NCBI GenBank assembly: GCA_964420325.1
Contig: CAYQSU010000005.1
Location: 1 to 64,000, forward strand
Length of the DNA stretch: 64,000 nucleotides
Direction of reading: 5' to 3'
From: CAYQSU01 sp964420325
Lineage (GTDB): Bacteria > Pseudomonadota > Alphaproteobacteria > Rhodospirillales > Defluviicoccaceae
Below are positions 25,897-35,075 of the stretch, piece by piece. The notes below the pieces were generated by a model. The model worked only from the letters and a program-made list of their open reading frames with translations. It searched no databases and had not been told where the DNA came from. How positions within the stretch are numbered: position 1 is the first letter of the stretch; every line of letters begins with the position of its first letter. A program made the translations under genes and the position numbers.

Positions 25897-27600
25897 TCAG
25901 GCCCTGGCCAGCCACACCTTGTTGAAGTGGTGCTCGCTGGCGACGTGGCAGTAGATGTCCCGGACGCGCCTGTTGGCGCAGATGAACTCCGACCGCCAGA
26001 ACGGCTGGATGACGATGGCGTCGTCCTGCAGGATCGTCTCCAGCTTCGCCATCACCTTCCGGCGCTCATTGGGGTCGAGGATCGCCGACGCCTCGTCGAG
26101 CAGCCGGTCGAACGCAGGATTGGCATAGGACGTCTCGTTCCACGCCACGCCCGTCCGATAGGCGAGGTTGAGGACCTGAACGCCGAGGGCGCGATGGGCC
26201 CAGGAGGTGAACCCGAACGGCGTGGTCATCCACCGATCCCAGTAGGTCCCGCCCGGCATGACGTTGATGGCGATGTCGATGCCCGCGGGCCGGCACATCT
26301 CGGCGATCGCCTTGACCGTGTTCTGCTCCCACGTGGGATTGGCGACACAGTCGATGCCAAGGCGGATCCCGCCGGGATGGCCGGCGTCGGCAAGGAGCTT
26401 CCTCGCCCTGGCGTAGTCCTGCTTCAAGGGCGGCAGCTCGGCGTATTCCGGGTGGATCGGCGAGACGTGGTGATCCTCGCCACGGGCACCCAGGCTCTGG
26501 TAGGCGATCTCGAGCAGCCTGGCGTGGTCGATGCAGGCCTGGATCGCCTGGCGGACGAGCTTGTTGTCGAACGGCGGCTCGGTGACCTTCATCCGGGCGA
26601 CGCCGGTCTGCGCCGTCACAGTCTGGTACAGCCCGAGATGCGGAATGGCGCGGATGGTGTCGACCTGCTCGACGCTGGTCCGGAAGTTGGTGTCGACCTG
26701 GTCCGAGGCCAGCGCGGCGATCTGCGCCGCCGGGTCGTCGCCATGGTCGATATAGACGATGCCGTCGAGGTAGACGTCGCCACCCCACCACCCTTGATCG
26801 GTCCGCTTCTTGAACTCCGCCATCTCGCCGACGGCGAACCGGGTCAGGGTGAACGGCCCGGTCCCCAACGAGTTCTTCGCGAAGTCGCCACCCTCTTCGC
26901 CGAAGCGCCGATGGACGATCAGCGCCGGGTAATCTGCCATGGCTTCCGGCAGGGAGATGTCGGGGCGGTTGAGATGGAAGCGGACGGTGTGGTCGTCCAC
27001 CTTCTCGATCGTGCCCTCGGCCGCGACCGTCGACAGGACCGGGTTCCCCTTGGCATCCTTGCGCCCGGTCTCGATCTGCGTCGTCATCGCGCTGAACCGC
27101 CCCTGGTTGGAGGAGCCGGTCCTCGGGTCGAGCCAGCGCTTGACGTTGAAGACGACGTCGTCGGCGCCGAAATCGTCGCCGTTCGACCACTTGACGCCCT
27201 TGCGCAGGCGGAAGGTCCACGTCCTCAGATCGTTGGACGCCTCCCAGCCCGCGGCCAGGTAAGGTTCGGCGACGTTGTCCTTGTTGATGCGGACGAGCGG
27301 CTCGATGATGTGGCGAGCGATATTGGCCTTTTCCGACCAGTCGTAGATCGCCGGATCGCTGATCTCCTTGACGTTCATCGAGACACGGAGCGTGCCGCCG
27401 AACTGGGGCGCCGTCGCCTCGGCCCGCGCGATAGGCCGCGCGCCGAGGACGGAACCGGCCATCGCATAGGCCGCGGCGACGGAAACCCCGAGCCGGGTCG
27501 CCGTCGCCATGAAGTCACGGCGCCCGATCGACCCCTTCCTCAGCAGCTCGACAAGCTCAGGCAGAAACGGGTGAGGCATTCTCCGGCCGTTTTCAGACAT
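25897..27600 (-). CDS. ABC transporter substrate-binding protein, family 5, Tat-type signal
   Basis: 567 residues. A twin-arginine signal (GRRDFMATATRLGVSVAAA, Arg27-Arg28) suggests folded export to the periplasm. The rest is a family-5 extracellular solute-binding protein (WTFRLRKGVKWSNGDDFGADDVVFN, TGPFTLTRF, MPGGTYWDRWMTTPFGFT). Family members bind di- or oligopeptides, nickel or related solutes; the ligand is unknown. The ATG at 27600 has an AGGAGGGAG site; the frame continues upstream to 27708 without one. It is the first gene of the transporter operon. Confidence 0.93.
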   Translation of the reverse strand: MSENGRRMPHPFLPELVELLRKGSIGRRDFMATATRLGVSVAAAYAMAGSVLGARPIARAEATAPQFGGTLRVSMNVKEISDPAIYDWSEKANIARHIIEPLVRINKDNVAEPYLAAGWEASNDLRTWTFRLRKGVKWSNGDDFGADDVVFNVKRWLDPRTGSSNQGRFSAMTTQIETGRKDAKGNPVLSTVAAEGTIEKVDDHTVRFHLNRPDISLPEAMADYPALIVHRRFGEEGGDFAKNSLGTGPFTLTRFAVGEMAEFKKRTDQGWWGGDVYLDGIVYIDHGDDPAAQIAALASDQVDTNFRTSVEQVDTIRAIPHLGLYQTVTAQTGVARMKVTEPPFDNKLVRQAIQACIDHARLLEIAYQSLGARGEDHHVSPIHPEYAELPPLKQDYARARKLLADAGHPGGIRLGIDCVANPTWEQNTVKAIAEMCRPAGIDIAINVMPGGTYWDRWMTTPFGFTSWAHRALGVQVLNLAYRTGVAWNETSYANPAFDRLLDEASAILDPNERRKVMAKLETILQDDAIVIQPFWRSEFICANRRVRDIYCHVASEHHFNKVWLARA

Positions 27601-27709
27601 GCGTCTCCCTCCTCTTTCGTATCGCGCTGAACAAGCGAAATATCCGTCCCTTAGATCAAAGACCGATGTCGATCCGGAGGCTTGATCCTCGGAGGCGTTC
27701 GCATCCATT

Positions 27710-27723
27710 TCGTGAATTCACGA
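27710..27723. promoter_or_regulatory. perfect 14-bp palindrome TCGTGAATTCACGA
   Basis: A perfect inverted repeat near the middle of the divergent region, about 110 bp upstream of the binding-protein start. Its symmetry and place suit an operator for a dimeric regulator of the transporter; no regulator gene is adjacent. Confidence 0.45.
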
Positions 27724-27837
27724 GCCAGATTTGCGGACCTCACCTATCGCCATTTACGGCATTGCTTGCAGGGATCGCCTTGCGTTGATTAAACAATCCT
27801 CACCGCAGCATGTCAAATCGAAACCGGCTTCGCCGCC

Positions 27838-27859
27838 TTCGCCGATCGCCGTCGGCGAA
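27838..27859. promoter_or_regulatory. inverted repeat TTCGCCGA-N6-TCGGCGAA
   Basis: Perfect 8-bp arms with a 6-bp spacer, 45 bp upstream of the ATP-grasp gene start. It could act as an operator or as a leader hairpin. Confidence 0.35.
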
Positions 27860-27904
27860 AGGGGTTGACCGCTTCGCTGAGACTTTCGATGAATCCGCTC
27901 CGCC

Positions 27905-28921
27905 ATGGCCGAGCTCTCCATCCTGGTCCTCACCGGCGATCCGCGCCTGCCCGATGCGAGCAAACGCGATCAGCGCTACAACGAGGAAGACCTCGCCACG
28001 TTCCACACCATGCGGGAGGCGCTCGGCTCGCTGCCCGGCTTCCTCTTCGATTTCCTTGACGATCACTCGGCGCTCCTCGACCGCCTGAGGCTCCGCCCGC
28101 CCGATCTGGTCCTCAACTTCTGCGATACTGGATACCGCAACAACGCCGCCCGCGAGCTGCACATCCCGGCCCTGCTCGGGCTCTTGGGCATCCCCTACTC
28201 GGGCGCGCCGCCGGCCGCCATCGCCGTCTGTCTGGACAAGCAGATTGTCAGCCTCGTCGCCGAGAGCCGGGGCGTACCGGTGCCGAACGAGGTCTGCGTC
28301 GAAGCGACGGACGCGCCCGCGACCCTGCCCTTCCCCTTCCCGGCCCTGATCAAGCCGAACCAGGCCGACGGCAGCCTCGGGATCACCCGGCGGGCCAGGG
28401 TGGCTTCGGCCGAGGAGGCCCGGGCCTACCTGCGGTGGCTCGACAGGACGCTGCCCGGCCGCGCCGCCCTGATCCAGGAGTACCTGCCTGGCCCGGAGTA
28501 CACCGTCGGCCTCATCGGCAACCCGGCGCGCGGTCTGGAGGCGTTGCCGGTGCTCGAGGTCGACTACTCGGGCCTGCCGGCCGGCCTGGTGCCGATCCTT
28601 CCCTATGAATCGAAGGCGATCCCGGACTCCCCCTACTGGACGGACATCCGCTATCGACCGACGCAGGCCAAGGCCGGCGTCGTCGAGTCGATGATCCGGC
28701 ACAGCAAGGTCCTGTTCGAACGCCTGGGACTGCGCGACTATGGCCGCTTCGACTTCCGCGCCGGAGCCGACGGCATCCCGCGGCTGATGGACGTCAATCC
28801 CAACCCGGCCTGGGCCTCGGACGGCAAGCTCGCGCTGATGGCCGGCTTCGCGGGCCTGCCCTACGCCGCCATGCTGCGCTCGATCGTCGAGTCCGCCCTC
28901 TGCCGCCTCTCGCGCCGGTAG
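27905..28921 (+). CDS. D-Ala-D-Ala ligase-like ATP-grasp protein
   Basis: 338 residues. The ATP-grasp fold is clear: ALIKPNQADGSLGITRRA (ATP-binding loop), LIQEYLPGPEYTVGLIG and the Mg-binding RLMDVNPNPAWASDG. The N-terminal domain (LVLTGDPRLPD, LVLNFCDTG, LLGIPYSGAPP) resembles D-alanine-D-alanine ligases, but the C-terminus differs from true Ddl, so it probably joins another amino or carboxylic acid pair. It is divergent from the peptide-type transporter and convergent with the CocE-like gene. The ATG at 27905 begins at the first strand. Confidence 0.82.
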   Translation: MAELSILVLTGDPRLPDASKRDQRYNEEDLATFHTMREALGSLPGFLFDFLDDHSALLDRLRLRPPDLVLNFCDTGYRNNAARELHIPALLGLLGIPYSGAPPAAIAVCLDKQIVSLVAESRGVPVPNEVCVEATDAPATLPFPFPALIKPNQADGSLGITRRARVASAEEARAYLRWLDRTLPGRAALIQEYLPGPEYTVGLIGNPARGLEALPVLEVDYSGLPAGLVPILPYESKAIPDSPYWTDIRYRPTQAKAGVVESMIRHSKVLFERLGLRDYGRFDFRAGADGIPRLMDVNPNPAWASDGKLALMAGFAGLPYAAMLRSIVESALCRLSRR

Positions 28922-28923
28922 CC

Positions 28924-30969
28924 TCATACGAGGGCGCGCGCGATCACCTGCTCCCAGCGGCGGTCGGCGAACGGCTCGTCCTCGAGGTAGGCCCTCACGC
29001 GGCCGTCGAACAGGAACGCCTCGCGGCTCGCCCCAAGCCGCGTCTCGAGCTCGACGCGGATCGACCAGCCCGCCCGCCGCATGATCACCGACTGCTTGAG
29101 CTCGGTCTCCGCCGACAGCGGATCGGTCTCGACGATGCGGTATCGGCGGGCCAGGGAGTAGCCGACGTCCATGCCGATGGGTTCGATGCGGGCGAGCGCG
29201 GCGCCCCCGAGATCGCCGCCGTCGCATTCCAGGGTGTAGACCGTCTCGTTCCGGGTGCGATCGACCTCGACCGCCCGCCTGAACGGCAGCGGCCGCAGCG
29301 TCCTCGGCCCGGCGCCGGCCGCCGCCTCCGGCGGAGCGAACGGCCGCAGCCGGGGATCCTCGTCCGACGGCGGTCTCACAGGCAGGTCGAGAACGCTGGC
29401 GCCGGTCGCGACGGTAAGGACGACAGGCTCGGGTGACGGCCAGGCAATGGGCCAGAGGGACGTCGAGAGGGCGACCCGGATGCGGTTGCCGGCCGGGAAG
29501 GCGTGAGCGATGTCGTTCAGCTTCACCGCGACGTCGTAGTGCAGCCCCGGGATCAGCGGTTGCGGCCGCTCGTGGCCGCCATGGTGGGTGAGATTGAGAA
29601 GCCCGTAGGTCACCTGGGACGAGACGCCATCGGGCGACACGTCGTTGAGGCGGACCGTGACCATCGCCTGCGGCCTGTCGGCGCAGAGCCTGAGCCGGAC
29701 GATGGGGGCCCCCAGGATCTCAAGCCGATCGGCGAGCGGCTCGCTGTCGAAGGTCAGCGAACGGCCGTCATCGGGACGCTGATCGAGTGCCATCTCGCCG
29801 TCGGCGCCGAAGGCACACCATTCGCCAGCGTGGAGCCCGGTCGTCTGCGGCGAGCTGAAGCTGATCTCGGTACTCGCACCGGGCGCCGCCGCCAAGCCGC
29901 CAGCAGTGAGGAACAGCGAGCGGCAGACGATGCGCGGCGACGGCCAGCGGGCCTCGGCGACCCAGCGCCCCGGGCGTTCTTCGTAGTGTGGCTGCGGCGG
30001 CACGCTCTCCTGCATCCACACCCTCAGCATCGGCTCGTCCATGATCCCGCTGTCGATGCCACCGAGCCAGTGATCCCACCAGCGAACGGCCTCCTGAAGA
30101 AAGCCGATGGCCGGCCCCGGAACGCCGTCCTGGGGAAAAACGTGCGCCCAGGGGCCGATCAGGCCTTTTCGCGGGCATCTCAGGCCCTGAATCATCCTCG
30201 GAATGGCGTTGGAATAGCCGTCGGCCCAGCCGCCGACGGCGTACACGGGGCAGCGTACCTTCGCGTAGTCCTCGCAGATCGAGCCGTACCTCCAGTAGGC
30301 ATCGCGCCATGCATGCTCCATCCAGCGCGCCGGGAACGGCGCCAGCGCCGCGATCCGCTCCTGCCACATCTCCCGCCAGCGGTCGCCGACGATCAGCGGA
30401 TCGGGGGGCAGCGCCGCGTAGACCATCAGGATCGAGCCCCACTGCATGTTCTCGTTGAGAAGACAACCGCCCATGTAATGGGCATCGTCGGCATAGCGGT
30501 CGTCGGTCGAGCAGAGGGTGATGATCGCCTTCAAAGGCTCGGGATTCAGTGCCGCCACCTGCAGGGCGTTGAAGCCGCCCCACGAGATCCCCATCATGCC
30601 GACGCCGCCGCTGCACCAAGGCTGGCGGGCGATCCAGGCGATGATCTCCAGGGCGTCCCGGTGCTCCTGAGACGAGTACTCGTCGGCGAGAGTGCCCTCG
30701 GAATCGCCCGAACCCCGGATGTCGACGCGCAGGCTCGCGTAACCGTGGGCGGCGAAGTAGCGATGGATCGGCTCGTCCCGCGCGCGCGAAAAATCGCGCT
30801 TGCGATAGGGGATGTATTCGAGGATCGCCGGCACCGGCGCCTTCTCTGTGCGCGCTGGCAGCCACAGGCGGGCGGCGATCCGGCAGCCGTCCGCCATCGG
30901 AATCCAGACGTTCTCGATCTCGACGACGCGGTCGGCGAGATCCGTGCGCGATTTCAAGCGATCCACCAC
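28924..30969 (-). CDS. CocE/NonD family hydrolase (S15 peptidase-like)
   Basis: 681 residues. An alpha/beta hydrolase with the CocE/Xaa-Pro peptidase pattern: ENVWIPMADGCRIAARLWLP, ILEYIPYRKRD, VDIRGSGDSEG, the nucleophile elbow GISWGG and a C-terminal jelly-roll domain (SPDGVSSQVTYGLLNLTH). Relatives cleave peptides, cocaine or acyl-beta-lactams. No signal peptide is visible. The start is a GTG at 30969, 21 bp after the preceding gene, with no strong ribosome site, so it is probably read on from that gene. Confidence 0.9.
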   Translation of the reverse strand: MVDRLKSRTDLADRVVEIENVWIPMADGCRIAARLWLPARTEKAPVPAILEYIPYRKRDFSRARDEPIHRYFAAHGYASLRVDIRGSGDSEGTLADEYSSQEHRDALEIIAWIARQPWCSGGVGMMGISWGGFNALQVAALNPEPLKAIITLCSTDDRYADDAHYMGGCLLNENMQWGSILMVYAALPPDPLIVGDRWREMWQERIAALAPFPARWMEHAWRDAYWRYGSICEDYAKVRCPVYAVGGWADGYSNAIPRMIQGLRCPRKGLIGPWAHVFPQDGVPGPAIGFLQEAVRWWDHWLGGIDSGIMDEPMLRVWMQESVPPQPHYEERPGRWVAEARWPSPRIVCRSLFLTAGGLAAAPGASTEISFSSPQTTGLHAGEWCAFGADGEMALDQRPDDGRSLTFDSEPLADRLEILGAPIVRLRLCADRPQAMVTVRLNDVSPDGVSSQVTYGLLNLTHHGGHERPQPLIPGLHYDVAVKLNDIAHAFPAGNRIRVALSTSLWPIAWPSPEPVVLTVATGASVLDLPVRPPSDEDPRLRPFAPPEAAAGAGPRTLRPLPFRRAVEVDRTRNETVYTLECDGGDLGGAALARIEPIGMDVGYSLARRYRIVETDPLSAETELKQSVIMRRAGWSIRVELETRLGASREAFLFDGRVRAYLEDEPFADRRWEQVIARALV

Positions 30970-30990
30970 CGGCGTGCGATCGCCATGGTC

Positions 30991-32052
30991 TCAGGCTGAC
31001 GCCTTTTGCCGCCGAGAGCGTCTCCGCACCAGTTGCTGCGTCGACCAGAACGCGAGCGCAAGACGCTCGCGGGCCGCCAGCCCGGCATCGAGATCCCAGC
31101 AATTGACGATGGCGAGACGGAAGCCGCCGGGCGGCATCGAGTGCGCCTGCGGCGGCTTGTCCTCGTGGAAGGTGATCTGAACGCTCGAGATCGAGGGCCG
31201 CTGCAGGAGTTCGGAGACCAGTTCACGGTCCGGGTGGCGATACTTGAGACCATGGGCGCCAAACAGCACCACGCTGTACCCGTCGCGGCGGTCTCCGTCG
31301 GCGAAGCTCCAGCGACCTTCGGCATAGAGCCGGACCAGCGCGTCGAGCCAACCCTCGCCGTAGAGGTCAGGCCACTGGTCCGAGAAGCGGAGATGAACCT
31401 CGATGATGCGGCCGCCGATGGTCTCGAAGTTCACCATCCCGGTGTATCCGCGGAGCGTCCGGCTCAACCATTCGCCGCAATAGGCCTCGATGTCCGGACG
31501 CGCGCCGGCGAGCACGACCCAGTGGTCGAACATCCCTTCTCCGAAGGGACTGCCGACGACGTGACGCCACCACCTTGCCTCCCCGTCGACGACGGCGGCG
31601 TCCGTGCTCACGTGCTCGCCCTCGAGGAGCGGCATCCACATGTGACCCGGTCTCTGAAGGAGCTGATAGTCTTCCTTCGAGCGGAGGACGCGGCTTCCCG
31701 CTCCCATCCCGCGCATGTTGTAGATCGGCTTGCTGAACACCGGAAACGACGGCGGATCCATGCCGTGCAACCCGTGCACCATGCCTTGCGTCTCGGCGAT
31801 CAAGAGCTTGTTGTAGACCCACCGGTGCTGGGAAAACAGCGCGTAGGCGTCGCCGTCCTCGGTCGGAATGATCGTTCCGGCAGGACAGGACACGCCCTCG
31901 AAGTACTGCATCCGCCAGGGGTCGCGCTCGAGAACGGGCACCTTTGCAATCTCCGCTCGACATCGCGGGCAGGTTCCGCGTTCGCATCCGAGCCATCGGC
32001 GAAAGACCGTCGGGTCAAGCCGAGGATATCGGGCCCGCGGAGACTTTGCCAT
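30991..32052 (-). CDS. ATP-grasp-like protein of unknown function
   Basis: 353 residues. I infer an ATP-grasp fold from three segments in order: SKPIYNMRGMGAGSRVL (lysine/glycine loop), MPLLEGEHVSTDAAVV and VNFETIGGRIIEVHLRFSDQW (metal-binding Glu/Arg). The N-terminus has clustered cysteines (Cys23, Cys28, Cys31, and Cys56) that might bind zinc or an Fe-S cluster. Substrate unknown. Its first 38 bp overlap the sufE 3' end, and the CocE-like gene follows 21 bp downstream, so all four genes look co-transcribed. Confidence 0.6.
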   Translation of the reverse strand: MAKSPRARYPRLDPTVFRRWLGCERGTCPRCRAEIAKVPVLERDPWRMQYFEGVSCPAGTIIPTEDGDAYALFSQHRWVYNKLLIAETQGMVHGLHGMDPPSFPVFSKPIYNMRGMGAGSRVLRSKEDYQLLQRPGHMWMPLLEGEHVSTDAAVVDGEARWWRHVVGSPFGEGMFDHWVVLAGARPDIEAYCGEWLSRTLRGYTGMVNFETIGGRIIEVHLRFSDQWPDLYGEGWLDALVRLYAEGRWSFADGDRRDGYSVVLFGAHGLKYRHPDRELVSELLQRPSISSVQITFHEDKPPQAHSMPPGGFRLAIVNCWDLDAGLAARERLALAFWSTQQLVRRRSRRQKASA

Positions 32053-32473
32053 CGTCGCCGAGCCGGCTTCCCCGTGCCAGCTTCTGGAAGTGCCTGAGCA
32101 TCGCCATCATGCCGACCTGACGCTGGGCGGTAAGCGCCCCGAGTCGGAAGCGGCGCACGTGGTCGAGCGTGAGCGCTTCAAGGGCCTCGCCCGTCAGGCC
32201 GCTGAACGACTCGGTCATGATGGCGACGAGGCCATCGACGATCATGGCGTCGCTCCGCCCCCGGAAGTGATGCCTGTCCCCCGCGACGCGATGCACGATC
32301 CAGACCTTCGCCATGCAGCCGTGCATCAGGTTGGCGTCCTTGCGCCACGCGCTCGGGAACGGTTCGGCGCGCCGTCGTCGTGCAAGATCGATGATGTACT
32401 CGAGGCGCCGGTCCTCGTCGGCGATCGCCGCCAGTGCCGCGACGCGGTCTTCGTAGCGGCGAAGCGGCTCCAT
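32015..32473 (-). CDS. sufE: cysteine desulfuration protein SufE
   Basis: 152 residues, matching SufE. The sulfur-accepting Cys53 lies in NLMHGCMAKVWI. It takes persulfide from SufS and boosts its activity for Fe-S cluster assembly. The ATG at 32473 lies one base after the sufS stop; the frame upstream is shadow of sufS. No sufBCD genes are seen in the window. Confidence 0.9.
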   Translation of the reverse strand: MEPLRRYEDRVAALAAIADEDRRLEYIIDLARRRRAEPFPSAWRKDANLMHGCMAKVWIVHRVAGDRHHFRGRSDAMIVDGLVAIMTESFSGLTGEALEALTLDHVRRFRLGALTAQRQVGMMAMLRHFQKLARGSRLGDDGKVSAGPISSA

Positions 32474-32474
32474 C

Positions 32475-33752
<1,278 letters not shown>

Positions 33753-33934
33753 CTGCGCCCAAGAACGCAGTCAAGCCTGCCCCCGACAGCCACCGACGGC
33801 AAGCGCCTTCGTGCGCCGAAGGCCTCGCGATTCCAGTGCCGCGATGAAGGCTGTCAAGAAAGCGCAAACCAAAGGTCACGCAAAGGGCATCGCACATTCG
33901 CGAAAACATCGTATGATCGGCGGAAGTCGTGCTC

Positions 33935-34507
33935 ATGAGGTGCACCGTGCGCTCCCGGGACATGGGGCCGTCTGCAACGCCTGCGAGCCGCCCGCCCGGC
34001 GCGTCCCCCGCGTCGTTCCTCGAGCCTTATTCTCTGGCGGCGTCCGAGCTGTTCTCGGAGCTGCCGCGGGAGGCGCTTGCCGACCTCGAACGGGACTGCC
34101 GCCTCTTGAGGTTCGAGCCCGGTGAGATGGTCCTGGATTCGGAATCGCCGCAGGCCCACGGGGTCTACGTCGTTCTGCAAGGCGTCGTCGACGTCTTCAA
34201 GCCGGCCGACTGCGGAGATGCCGTCGCCCTCGGCGAACTCTCACCCGGAGCCTGCTTCGGCGAGTTCTCGGCCGTCGACGGGCGCATGGGCTCGGCGGAC
34301 GTGCGCGCCAGGGTGCCGACCGTTCTTGCGGAGATTCCGCGCAGCGTCTTCGTCGACCTGCTCGCGCGCGAGCCCTCCGTCTCGCTTCAGCTGACGCGGC
34401 GGCTGATCCGGCTGATCCGACGCCACAACGACCGCATGGCCCGGCTGCACGGCTACGGCGACGAGGCCGGGCGCATGCTCTGGGAGCTGTTCCGCGTGAG
34501 CCTGTGA
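33935..34507 (+). CDS. stand-alone cyclic-nucleotide-binding-fold protein
   Basis: 190 residues. A CRP-like beta-roll is clear (LFSELPREALADLER, FEPGEMVLDSES, VYVVLQGVVDVFK, LGELSPGACFGEFSAVDGR), but the phosphate-binding cassette has Gly where the cAMP-binding Arg normally sits, so canonical cAMP binding is doubtful. No helix-turn-helix follows; the C-terminus is one amphipathic helical stretch. It probably acts by protein contact rather than as a transcription factor. I chose the ATG at 33935 after GGAAG; a GTG at 33929 and an ATG at 33962 are alternatives. Confidence 0.75.
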   Translation: MRCTVRSRDMGPSATPASRPPGASPASFLEPYSLAASELFSELPREALADLERDCRLLRFEPGEMVLDSESPQAHGVYVVLQGVVDVFKPADCGDAVALGELSPGACFGEFSAVDGRMGSADVRARVPTVLAEIPRSVFVDLLAREPSVSLQLTRRLIRLIRRHNDRMARLHGYGDEAGRMLWELFRVSL

Positions 34508-34555
34508 GGGCGGTCCGCAACCCTCTCCCTCGATCGGACCCGAGTTCCTTCCGCA

Positions 34556-34888
34556 TCACCGGCGGACGATCCAGCGGACCGCGAGGGCGATGGCGGCGAG
34601 CACCGCGCCCACTCCGAACGCCTTGCCGAGCCGTCTCGCGACGGGCGCAGCTTCCGGCGAGGCTGCTGCTTCCGTCGCCGGGCTCTCTGCTGTGGGCGCG
34701 GGCTCCGATGGTGCCGCCGCCGCGCCCAGCGAGCGGAGAAGCTCCTCCGCGATCGCCCGCCGTTCAGGACTGCGGATGCGGTTGCTCGCAAGCCTGTCCC
34801 GGATCTCCTCCGGGTCCAGTTTCGTTAACTCCTCGCGAAACGCCGCCAGCGCGTGCCGGCGTCGCGTTTCCGCTTTCGCTGCGTTCAT
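34556..34888 (-). CDS. small single-pass membrane protein, unknown function
   Basis: 110 residues. It has an N-terminal charged helical region (FREELTKLDPEEIRDRLA, RSPERRAIAEELL), an Ala/Pro/Glu-rich linker and one C-terminal membrane helix (GVGAVLAAIALAVRWIV). The ATG at 34888 has an excellent GGAGGAGAGG site; the open frame upstream is low-complexity shadow. It is divergent from the P-type ATPase gene. I infer a tail-anchored partner of neighbouring membrane proteins, without direct proof. Confidence 0.65.
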   Translation of the reverse strand: MNAAKAETRRRHALAAFREELTKLDPEEIRDRLASNRIRSPERRAIAEELLRSLGAAAAPSEPAPTAESPATEAAASPEAAPVARRLGKAFGVGAVLAAIALAVRWIVRR

Positions 34889-35075
34889 CCTCTCCTCCGC
34901 TGTCGATGCGGCCGTCGGCTCGCGCTCCTTGGTCCTCCGCCGACTCGCCTGCGGTGTTCGCAGGCCTGATGCCCGCAATCTTGAGGCACCGAGGCGTTGT
35001 CGATCCATCATAATCGCTCTACCCTTTTTTTTCGATCTGCAGGCATCGGGAGCCAGGGAGCAGCGAGGGACACCC

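Larger units (their letters stand above)
27601..27904. other. divergent regulatory region between transporter and ATP-grasp gene
   Basis: This stretch of 304 bp carries no gene I can support. It contains the ribosome site of the binding-protein gene, a perfect 14-bp palindrome (27710-27723) and a perfect 8+8 inverted repeat with 6-bp spacer (27838-27859) in front of the ATP-grasp gene. It is AT-richer than the flanks and probably holds both divergent promoters. Confidence 0.6.

Noticed and set aside
34590..35075. Extended N-terminus of the P-type ATPase
   Set aside because: The frame is open upstream but antisense to the small membrane protein and low-complexity; the ATG at 35076 begins directly before the HMA-like domain.
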